Assembly: GCF_000090795.2 (NCBI RefSeq)
Contig: NW_003546245.1
Span: 371,379-411,054 of the forward strand
Source: Amphimedon queenslandica
Taxonomy: Eukaryota > Porifera > Demospongiae > Haplosclerida > Niphatidae
Direction: 5' to 3'
Length of the DNA stretch: 39,676 nucleotides
The notes beneath the pieces are model-generated. The model saw nothing but the letters and a program-made list of their open reading frames with translations. It was not told where the DNA came from and did no database searches. The translations under genes and the position numbers were made by a program. Positions 22,829 to 33,200 of this stretch are shown piece by piece (the first letter of the stretch is position 1; each line of letters starts with the position of its first letter).

Positions 22829-25800
22829 TCAAACAATTCTGTTACTGCATAAACTGTATCTCTCAATCTTTGATAAATCAGTAGTGGTTGTTCTATTCTC
22901 ATCTCCTCCTTCTGTGCTAAGTAAACCGATATTACTAACAGTTCTGCTTGTGGTTGGTGTCCCTTCCTTCCCTTCTTCCTCTTTCTCCTCCTCCTTCTCT
23001 TGGCTCCTCTGACCACAAGCTACTCCCAGTAACAATATCCCCATTAATGTCTTCAAGGATACTAAACTATAATAGGAACAACAACAACGTGTGTAGGATT
23101 ACAATAATAGAACTCATATCATGAATGACATAATTGCCAGTTATGCACAGTAGTATGATATAAGAACATGACTTGTCACATGCACAAGATATGCATGTGT
23201 GTACAACTGTACATCACTACATGTAATCCTACATCAGTACATCTATAGTGTACAAATAATGCCACAGGCACTGCAAACAAATGATGATGCATAAATTATA
23301 AACTAATCTCCCACTCTCCTTTCCCTTAGAGGGAATACAATTACAATATTAAATTACTTACCAAGCAAAGGTTATTGCTAGTAATAGCTTTCCATAGAAT
23401 CCTGGGAAAGTAATGAAAGTGAGGAGTGTCTGTAGAAGGAGGCAGGTTAGTGGTAGTGGAGTGAAACCCATACGCCGGGACACAAGATCGGAATATTGAG
23501 AATGAGACTGGAAAGGTACATGTATAAACAATATTTTAATTTATTTGCACATGTACGTCTCTCAATCTCTTGATTTCCCCCCTCTCTTTTTTCTTTTTCT
23601 TTCTTACCAATTTATTCTGGCTATTTGTTAAATCCCTGGCCAAGATGACAGCATATTTCCGATACACAAAAGGCGATATCGAATTGAACTTTGTAATGAA
23701 GCCATGCTTAATCCAGTCGATAAAGACTTCAGATACAAATATTATGACAATGAGGGGAAGTAAGGTATGTAAGTGATCTATAAAGAGAAGACATGATGAG
23801 AAAGAAAGTAAGTAATCACATTATATTTTTACACTTTTCAGAACTACATGTAATGAACACATTATACAATGAATTAAGTCTTGTGTAGCATGAAGACATG
23901 CCAGTTTAGATGTGGAATGCAGTTTTAACCGGTTTATCTAAACCACCTCAGGTAGGTGGTTTAAACCAGTTTAATGTGAGCATAAAACAACTAACTGTAG
24001 TTATACAGTGTATAGCATGTGAGTATCAAGGATATTAAGCAATATCCCTTGCACATATGACATCCTACCTAAATTCCATTGAAATTGTGCTAAATTTCTC
24101 ATCATTACAATAGAGAGAAGGATAAGGTAATGGAACCTTTCCCTAATGTCTGCAAGAAATGGATCCTGTACATGGATATACACATACATGTACATACAGG
24201 CACACATGCATATGTATATGCAATACATTACCACTTGATGACATCTGGAATAAATTATTCACGTCGAATTTCCTAAAAACGTTTCCCTTGAGTTCAACAA
24301 ACTGATTAGAAACCAGTACAGTGAGCAATGCCTTGTTGTGTGAGTTGATGGCTACATTAAGAGTCACTGCCTGGCATAAGACCAACACAGCATGAATGAC
24401 TAAAGAAGAATCAAGAAAAATCACAGAAGGCAATCACAGAGTAACAATAGTATTACATCAGCTATTGCACCACTAGCCACTGGAATGTAACCAATGTTCT
24501 TGTGGTCTCTGGTATATTTATACCGTGGTAAGGTGACCTTCTGCTGACATGTGTATATTGTATCTTACTAAACACTGGTAAGTGCTGCATTTATGAAGGA
24601 CATAAATATTTATGCCAGATTAGACAAAGAAGCACAACACAAGAACATACACATACACACACAACCGAATTTAAAATATACTTTATTAAGGCAGCTGCTA
24701 AAAATACAATTTTAAAGACAGACAGCAGGTGTTCTGCTCTCTCAGCACTTCCCCAAATAAAAACATTCACACTCACTTCCAGTAACTAAGGATACAAATA
24801 TAGGCGGTACCAATTATGCCATAGAACAGAACTGAGAGTACGTCTCTCTTTCTTTGGGTCTTCTCCGATAAAACCCAATAAAAAGAATCCAGTACGTCTT
24901 GACCAATAGAGGCAGCCAAACGATCGAAAATCTAAACAAAAAACATTGAAACTGGTTTCATTTCTTCTCTCTCTCTCTCTCTATCTTACATCTAGCATAT
25001 TATAAATGACATATAGTTTAATAACGCTTTGACCACGGACTAGATGATACACTTGAGAGGTATCCACATAACCCATACCAACCACACATACCACCAGCAT
25101 TAGACCTTGAAGAGAGAGAAAGAGGACCATATAATTAATTAATACACATCAACCATTAGTTGTTGGTGTGGGTGACTGCTGATGAAGCAGTGTGGTCATG
25201 ATATAATAATGGAGGAGCAGTCAGGAGCCTGTTTATCCTAAACACTCTCTGCTACCACCATATACAACAATCACATTCCAATTTCCATCTATGAGCAACC
25301 ACACAGTTCAGTACAGGATAATGGATTACTATAATGTACTGGAACTGACATTAAACTCTGAAGTCTTTGTTATTTGTTAACTGACCTATGTTATTCGCTA
25401 CCCAATCATATGCTTACCTCTAGCAATATCCCATTTGTGTGTTGGTAGAACTGTTAACCTACATGTACATGTGCAATAATTGGAGTAAAAATGCAACAGC
25501 TGCTATACAGTACCTTCTACATGTCAGGAATTGAAAAACAAGTACTAGACACGCCCAAGCGACTCGTATTGGGAGGAACGAGAATATGAGGAGGAAAGAA
25601 TCAAACATGATCATGACTCCAAAAAACATCAACTAAACAATAACAATAACAATAACAATAACAATAACAATAATAAGAATGTTATAATTATTATTAAAAA
25701 TGTAATACTTTGATTGCTGACTGTAGTATGACCTCAGAGTGTTCAAGGCAGTTTATACTAAGAATTGATTATTAAGAGGGAGGTGTGTATACATATTGAT

Positions 25801-26224
25801 ACTCACAAGGCTTTTGTTGTGAATGCAGAGTGGCGATTTACATGTACATTAAATTGAAGAGTGCATACAAAATTTTACACATTATCGTCGTCATTCATCA
25901 TTACTACGATAATCATTAAATTAATATTAACATAACGTAATTAAAATCTCCCTTTTCCCCACATTCCTTTCAATTATTGACTGTTAATTTATTATTAATT
26001 ATTAATTTATTATTACTTTCTCCAGTTCCCGTGGCGTTCTCATAAAGGTTAGTACTCGGTTTTGTTTCTCTGAATAGAGTTCTTTATTTTCCTGAAAGTG
26101 ATAACCTCTGGTTATCTCACCCTTGAGAAAAGTGAACAGTGAAATACCTTTTTAAAAATAAAATAAAATCAACTGAGTGACACCATTAATTATGGTGACA
26201 GTATATTATACCTTTCTCCTCCAT
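22829..26224 (-). CDS. TAPT1: TAPT1 (transmembrane anterior posterior transformation protein 1)
   Basis: Eleven exons: 26224-26212, 26147-26017, 25632-25514, 25458-25418, 25105-24990, 24931-24796, 24399-24232, 24149-24069, 23777-23608, 23507-23362, 23066-22829, giving 452 residues in phase. It is a multi-span membrane protein; in mammals it is linked to the centrosome/ciliary base and skeletal patterning. Family segments in order: FLKGEITRGYHF, RVLTFMRTPRELEKLM, YHLVRGQSVIKLYVIYNMLD, SIGQDVLDSFYW, TLNVAINSHNKALLTVLVSN, FVELKGNVFRKFDVNNLFQM, DIRERFHYLILL, IDWIKHGFITKFN, RMGFTPLPLTCLLLQ, and a C-terminal LSKIERYSLCSNRI that matches the extreme C-terminus of vertebrate TAPT1. It is shorter than human TAPT1 because the N-terminal tail and the C-terminal linker are reduced. 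The 41-bp exon 4 and the exon-6 donor were placed by homology. The longer introns (24400-24795, 25106-25417, 25633-26016) hold only AT-rich sequence and a (CAATAA)n run near 25636-25675. Confidence 0.92.
23924..23973. repeat. Imperfect palindrome / hairpin in a TAPT1 intron
   Basis: The left arm TAACCGGTTTATCTAAACCACC and right arm GGTGGTTTAAACCAGTTTA are nearly complementary around a CTCAGGTA loop. It looks like the remains of a small inverted-repeat element. Confidence 0.6.
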
Positions 26225-26263
26225 CTTTGATCTATTCAGTTTATTCTCGATGGATCGGGATGG

Positions 26264-26271
26264 TGACGTCA
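26264..26271. promoter_or_regulatory. CRE-type site TGACGTCA in the TAPT1 promoter
   Basis: A perfect palindromic CREB/ATF consensus 40 bp upstream of the TAPT1 ATG, outside the neighbouring inverted-repeat element. Two more copies lie within that element at 26318-26325 and 26330-26337. Confidence 0.5.
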
Positions 26272-26305
26272 TGAATACGTCTAAGTAAGTTACGTCTTAT
26301 AGATA

Positions 26306-26729
26306 GAGCGGTTTCAGTGACGTCACTTTTGACGTCATAATTACTTCCGTATGGCAAAAATTAATGAGCCTCATTTGTTTACAGCAGTAAAGTTGCTTCT
26401 TCCACAGCTTCTTTCATACAGCACAAGGCAGAAAAGGAGTAAAGTTATAGCAGTAGTAAGCAGAAAAGTAGCGATAGCAATAATTATAGGAGTAACAAGA
26501 CAAGACTGTGTTCACTTCGGCCGCTTCACTGGTTCTCTATCCGAGGACTTTTTGCTTCCTTTGTATCCCTGGGTCCAGGCAAATGAAAGAGCAGCACGAA
26601 TTAGCCATGCTCATAGTTAAGGAAGCCTGCCAGAAGAGTTTATAGCGCTGTACAAATGAATGGCAAAGTAGCCATTTTGCCATACGGAAGTAATTATGAC
26701 GCATTCCGTGACGTCATATGAAACCGCTC
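26306..26729. mobile_element. 424-bp inverted-repeat element (MITE-like) with TA flanks
   Basis: Terminal inverted repeats of about 54 bp: the left arm starts GAGCGGTTTCA and ends ATTACTTCCGTATGGCAAAA (26306-26359). The right arm is its complement (about 26675-26729) with a few mismatches. Both ends abut TA (26304-26305 and 26730-26731), consistent with a TA target duplication as in Tc1/mariner-type MITEs. The interior contains an 89-codon ORF (26351-26620) with no recognisable transposase motif. The element sits in the head-to-head region of TAPT1 and the type I membrane protein and brings CRE-like TGACGTCA motifs in both arms. Confidence 0.85.
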
Positions 26730-26844
26730 TATTAGATTTAATAAAATTATAAAAAGAGCAGCTCTTCTGCATCATATGCATCTTGTGACGATTTCTTCTC
26801 GGTTCTCTCCGATATAGGGATATTCTACCAACTTTTGAAAGACC

Positions 26845-28797
26845 ATGTCTCGGACAGTTTTTCTTACTCTCTTCTTTGCAGCCAGCTCTATATTGTGCGT
26901 CAATAATGCGCCTAGTATTGGTAAGTGAGTACTATATATTTGTGGGTGCTGTGTTTGCGGGGCATGCTTCTAGCTATCTATCTCTCTCTCTGTTATGTGT
27001 TTTTGTTACAAGCAAGCCTTGCTGTAAATGCTGTAACATGCTTGTAGCTTCTCTTGTGTGTAACCCGTCGCCTCTGATGTGATGATTGCACCATAATATG
27101 CAACGTCATGCTATGGCTACTGAGTTATCAATCTCTTTTCTCTTTACACAGAGTCCTACAGCTACCAAATCATAACGGGACCTCTTTTACAAGAGAACTC
27201 TCTAGATGGGAACTCTCTCCCGAGCTTTACCAGCACTGGCGTTACTGATTCTGGCAGTCTTGGCAGCACTATACCACAGTCTCTTCGCAAAGTCACGAGA
27301 GGAGATGTGACCATGATAGTAGGGGGAGAGAAGAACTCGAGCAGTGCCATTTGCCTTAGAGGAGGACGAGTGTTGAGTCGCTTTTCCGTTTGCAACACCA
27401 ACGGTGCTCAAGATGTCCGCTCTTCTCCCCTAGGGTTCATTGTGTTTTGTAGGAGAGGGCAGATAAAGTTGTTCAATGCTATTACCTGTCAACCAATGAA
27501 CTCTCTTCCTTTAAGACCCTACTCCACCCTAGCTGTCCTCTCCTCTCCAGATAATGTCACCTTCACTGCCTACATCACTAGACATGGGAATCTAGTGAGA
27601 TATGAATTTAAAGGAGGATCGATTACCCTCTACACACAAAGTGACATAGCAAGCACCTTCGGGACATGCTCCGTTGAATGGTCTCCTCGTACATACAACG
27701 ACACGCACTTTATTTTTGAGTGCCCGTCCAGCAACTTGAGATACTTAGTTGATGGCTTTATCAGTAATTCCAATAAAGAGGCACCAGCTGGATTGTTGTC
27801 CATCAACACCGGAGAAGACGAGGCTGTTGTCATAACTGGAGACCATTCCCTTAGTTTTTATTGGAAAGGATTCAATTCTCGGTGTAGGATTAATGTCCCT
27901 CAGAGTACATCGTTACTGACTGACCCGACTACCATAGACTTCGGTAAGAATAATGGTCAAACTGTTATTTTCTTATTTAACAATTACAATACGTTTGTGT
28001 ATGATACTAGTCGTGGATGCAAGGATGAGTATTTACAGAGGCTAAACGTGACATATCCTTGTGTCACAGGTAAATGTGATGGATACTACATAGTTGAGGA
28101 TGGCCCATATTTTGTAGCCGTAAACAATAGATCATCAAAGCTCACCCTTGATCTATTTTATTTCAATGATGCTACAGCTGCTCCTCACACAATAACTAAT
28201 CTTCAAGAGTTACCGGACGTTTTGAATGTGAACAAGTCACAAGTACACAACACCAGTCCACAGGTCATCAGTATAATCACGGATACAATGATTTCATCTC
28301 AAACGATTACAAGTACTACTAGTACAATAGAATCCTCAAGTTCTCCTTCTCTTTTAATCACTTCTCCTTCAACAACTAGTTCTACATTATCTTCCTCTCC
28401 CTCGCCAACTCTTTCCCCTCAAACTGAGGTGTCGCATCACCTTTATGTTGGATCTGCCATTGCTTTAGCTTTTGTTGTTATTATTATCAGTATTATAATT
28501 GTAGCTGCTATATGTGTGATTAATCATCAGAAGCACAAGAAGTCTCAAAATCCTGCAAGTGTAAGTATAACCACCGACTCTGCCTCTAATCCTTCTACAA
28601 GATCGTGTTCAGTAGAACCCATTGATGTTTATGTGACTGAAGCTGAGCCCAGGCAGGAGTCCGGATTGACAGCAATACCAATCCCTGCTTTACCCAGTAT
28701 AACAATCTCTGCTTCGCCCAGTATAAATAGTTTTAGTGATGGCTATAAAAGACCGACAGCTGAAGAATCAAACCCAGACCCAGCCAGCCTGGTTTAG
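26845..28797 (+). CDS. Unrecognised type I membrane glycoprotein
   Basis: I do not recognise the family. Two exons, 26845-26920 and 27152-28797, give 573 residues. Seen: an N-terminal signal peptide (MSRTVFLTLFFAASSILC); a large ectodomain (about 25-405) with scattered cysteines and several N-glycosylation sequons (NSSS, NVTF, NDTH, NVTY, NRSS); a Ser/Thr/Pro-rich, mucin-like stalk (about 406-450); one membrane helix (SAIALAFVVIIISIIIVAAI, about 460-480); and a cytoplasmic tail of about 90 residues, Ser/Pro-rich, with one TyrKR-type site (DGYKRP). The ectodomain alternates short hydrophobic strands with turns (GFIVFCRRGQIKLFN, RHGNLVRYEFKGGSITLY, HSLSFYWKG), which suggests an all-beta, possibly propeller-like fold, but I see no diagnostic motif. 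The ectodomain, stalk and tail are all in one exon, unlike the intron-rich neighbours. It may be a lineage-specific surface receptor. Confidence 0.75.
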
Positions 28798-29090
28798 ACT
28801 AACCAATGATATAGCACTCATCATGCATCATTCCTTTATTATTTACATTATTATGCACATCTGGTAATATAATACATTGTTTTAATAATAATAATAATAA
28901 TTTTTTTTAATTAGCAAATTAACATAAAGGTTAGGTGGAAGGTCAATTAAGGGTACAACTGAGTCATTCTGTACTGTTGGCATAACAATGAACTATGCTT
29001 TGAACTATGCTTTGATGATAATCTCATGTAATTTTTATAACTAGTGTGACGCCCCATTAATTAAACACCTTATACCACGCCTACTTTACA
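28798..29090. other. Intergenic region before ACO1
   Basis: 293 bp. (AAT)n and T/A runs lie near 28885-28912, and there is a direct repeat TGAACTATGCTTTGA at about 28988. A CCACGCC box at about 29075 precedes the ACO1 ATG. No ORF is supported. Confidence 0.45.
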
Positions 29091-30186
29091 ATGGCTACCA
29101 GTAAGTAGGGCCACTGAGTGACCTTTTAATATTATTCTCTTCCTTATAGATGGTTACGCGTCTCTTCTGAGAGATATTAAAATAGAAGGCAGCTCGTACA
29201 AATATTATTCACTCAGAGATCTCGGGAAAGAATACGGTTAGCCCCAGAAATCCAAAAATTAAAATGATAAAATAATCAAGTCATGACTAGTCATGATCAT
29301 AGCATGCATTATTGATAATTATAAATATTAATTGTACTTGTAGATTCTTTACCTTTTTCTATACGTGTTCTGCTTGAGTCTGCTGTAAGAAATTGCGATG
29401 GTTTTCAAATCAAAAAACGTGACGTAGACAACATCCTCAACTGGAGCCAGAACCAAGGGAACTCAGTGGAAATACCCTTTAAGCCGTCAAGGGTTTTACT
29501 CCAAGACTTTACGTAAGGACAATCATATTAACAATAGATAAGAGATAAACGTACAAATATTAGTACTTTGATCAAATCTTTTTTTATGATACACCTCTCT
29601 CCCTCCCTCTCTCTCCCTCTTTCTCTCTCTGTCTTTTCACTAGTGGTGTTCCAGCTATTGTTGATTTTGCTGCCATGAGAGATGCCATGAACAAACTTGG
29701 TGATGATCCTTCTAAAATTAATCCGGTTTGTCCAGTTGATCTTGTCATTGATCACAGTGTCCAGGTGATTCCTTTTACAAGCAGCTGTGAAGAAAAGCGT
29801 GTACATGTATTTCAACGTGTCTGTACATGTAGGTTGATTTTCATCGAACTCATGACGCATTAGAGAAGAACCAACTGAGAGAGTTTGAAAGGAACAAGGA
29901 GAGGTTCCAATTCTTGAAGGTAAGGTTCTTTGAACTGCATGTACACGTATGCCCTATTATCCTTATCTCATCTCTTTGTTCTTTCTCTTTTCTTTCTCAG
30001 TGGGGAGCCAAGGCCTTCTCTAATATGTTAATAGTGCCACCTGGTTCTGGAATTGTCCATCAGGTTAGTATTCATTAGTACCAAAATGGATAATAATAAT
30101 TAAGCTAATGAGTTATTTGACCTTTTCTTATCTCTTCCTAATAATTGTTATTGACACCTGTTCCTTTGAATGAACTCTGTAAACAA

Positions 30187-30241
<55 letters not shown>

Positions 30242-33200
30242 TTCACTCACAATAGGTCAACCTTGAGTTTCTTGGTCGTGTTGTGTTTGAGAATAAAGGA
30301 TACCTCTATCCAGACACAGTGGTTGGGACTGACTCACACACGACTATGATAAATGGATTAGGAATTGTTGGATGGGGTATGAGCTCATTATTGTTTATAG
30401 TATTGCCTATGTTTAATGTCTCTCTAAGGTTTAATTGTATACATACATGTACATATACATGTATACTTCCTTTCCCTATCTGTTTCCTCCTTTTCTTGTC
30501 AGGTGTGGGAGGGATAGAGGCAGAAGCTGTTATGTTGGACCAGTCCATATCAATGGTGCTTCCTAAAGTTGTTGGATACAAGTTAATTGGAGAGATTGAT
30601 CCAATGGCTACATCTACCGACGTTGTATTAACCATAACTAAAGTAAGTGAGCTGTATTATTATTTACTATTATAAATGATAATACTAATGTGCTGTACTG
30701 TAACACTGTATTAATTGCTATGATAGTATATGGATATGATGCAATGTAATTTAATAAAGGATATGGTTATGTAATCACATGTACATGTAATTCTAGACAG
30801 TGTCATGAGTGGATGTACTATGTACTTGTGTTAAGCTGTTATTATCATTGTTGTGCAGTGCCACATAGTATCATCATGATTTCATTGTCACAATCTTTCT
30901 TTTAAAACCACTTCACATTCTGATCACATCACATTTTATCATCATGTTTCATGTTCAGAGTGAGTCAGCAGATTTCTTGCTGACTCATTGTCTCACAGTA
31001 CTTATTACTAATGAAGCTTTTGTGTTTTTCTTTTTATAGAATTTGCGTCAAATTGGTGTCGTGGGTTGCTTTGTAGAGTTTTTTGGTCCTGGAGTAAGCC
31101 AGCTGTCTATATCAGACAGGTTAGACTGCTGGAATACATTCTCATTATGCTATAAATATTTTCTTTCTTCTTCTCCTATTAGAGCAACCATCAGTAACAT
31201 GTGTCCTGAGTACGGTGCTACGATAGGGTTCTTCCCAGTCGATGAGATGAGCATGAAGTACCTGCAGCAGTCGGCCAGGGACCCCCACAGGGTCTCGTGT
31301 GCTAGAGAGTATCTGAAGGCAGTTGGTATGTTCCGGGACTACAGCGACTCTAATCAGGACCCTGTCTTCTCTGAGGTTTGTGTGGAGTAAATACTGTAAT
31401 CCTGTTTGTAATGAGGAAATGGATAGAATGTACATGTACATACATGGTAACAGTCTGACTGCATGCTGACCTTGCACATGATTTGAACCTTACCTATTCC
31501 TAACCACCATTGTGTATACAATAGGACTTTGATGTGGTGTTATCTCTCTTTCTTTCTTTCTCTATCTCTCTCTTTCTTTCTCTCTCCCTCTCTCTCCCTT
31601 TTTCTTTTCTTTAGGTGGTTGAGTTAGACTTATCCCAGGTGGTTCCATCAGTTAGTGGTCCAAAGCGTCCTCATGACAGAGTTTCAGTTTCTGATATGAG
31701 TAGAGACTTTGCAGAATGTCTGACAAACAAGGTAGCTCTCCTCTCTCTCTCTCTTTCCCAATTCCTTCCCTTCCTTTCCCTTTCAATATTAAGTACTTCC
31801 TTTATTATGTATAAATTTAGGTTGGTTTTAAAGGGTTTGGTATTCCAGAAGACAAGCTCAACACAAAGATAGAGTTCACATACGAAGGAAAGGAGTATAA
31901 GATAGGACATGGTAAGTATTGGCATATAGTACACAGTACACTACGTGTGTGTGTGTGTATCCTCTGCTGCTTCTTCTACAATACACACATACTACATTAA
32001 TTGTTAGTGATTTGTATGGAGTAGGGCCTATTGAGTAAGTGTGAATGAATCTGGCTACTATTATAATACTACTGACTAGGCTGCTGATAACCAGATATAG
32101 AGCATCAAATAAAGGATAAACACCTCATGAGAGCATATTGATCATAGTTGTGACAAGTAGTTCATTAGTGGCTTTTTTTGCATGGCTTCCATCTCTAACC
32201 TGGAACATCAAACAGAATATATTCTATATAATGCCATTTTTACCACAGCTCTTAAGTACTAGTAGCTACATTGTAGTAGTCATGCAGTATTACATAACAA
32301 AAGGTCACAAACAATGTATAAACAACATTCCTTTATACACATAATGATACGTATTATGTGTATGTGTACATTAGTACTGTGAGAAAGCCCATTAAAAATA
32401 TTTGACCACAGATGCCAGCATTGCTTTATGCTATCAAAATTTTGTTAGCTATGATCACTATTTGGCTTAAGGTCAGGGAAATAAAGATATCAATTGTGAT
32501 TTAATGTACATGTATGTGTCATGATCACAAGCTCCAACATAAGGACAGCATAAGGACAAGTGCAATGAATGTCTCAGAAACTTGAACAGTAAATCATTAG
32601 AGCCTGTATTTTTCATAATTTACATCAGATTATGTGATGATTGTGTTTTATTTATGTAATACTGTCTCTTTGCAGGCTCTGTTGTCATATCAGCCATTAC
32701 CAGCTGTACTAATACCAGTAATCCCTCCGTAATGTTAGGAGCTGGCCTCCTAGCTAAGAGAGCAGTTGAGAAAGGACTGACTGTTAGTCCCTTCATAAAG
32801 ACAAGTCTATCACCTGGCAGTGGTGTAGTTACTTATTATCTTAAAGAGTCTGGGGTCATACCATATCTAGAGAAACTGGGGTCAGCTTAATCTTATTTAT
32901 TACTGGTTCATGTCACACTATGTTATTGCTATTGCTGACTGCTGCATGTATTTGTCTGTGTTTTGTGTTCTATCATGTTTGTATTTTTATTACATTATAT
33001 TGTGTTTTTATTTTTTATAAATAGGTTTGGTATAGTTGGCTATGGTTGCATGACTTGTATTGGCAATAGTGGGCCATTACCAGAGCCAGTGGTGGATGCA
33101 ATTGAACAGGTAATATTGTAACACAATTATAGTGGTGCTGTGGTAGAATTTATTTATCTAAATTAAAATGATTGTACATTGCCAACTCCCCAAGTTTTAT

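Noticed and set aside
22818..23012. Plus-strand Ser/Leu-rich ORF opposite the TAPT1 C-terminus
   Set aside because: It is an antisense shadow of the charged TAPT1 last exon, which matches the conserved TAPT1 C-terminus on the minus strand.
26351..26620. 89-codon ORF within the inverted-repeat element
   Set aside because: It begins inside the left terminal repeat, shows no transposase or other motif, and is short enough to occur by chance.
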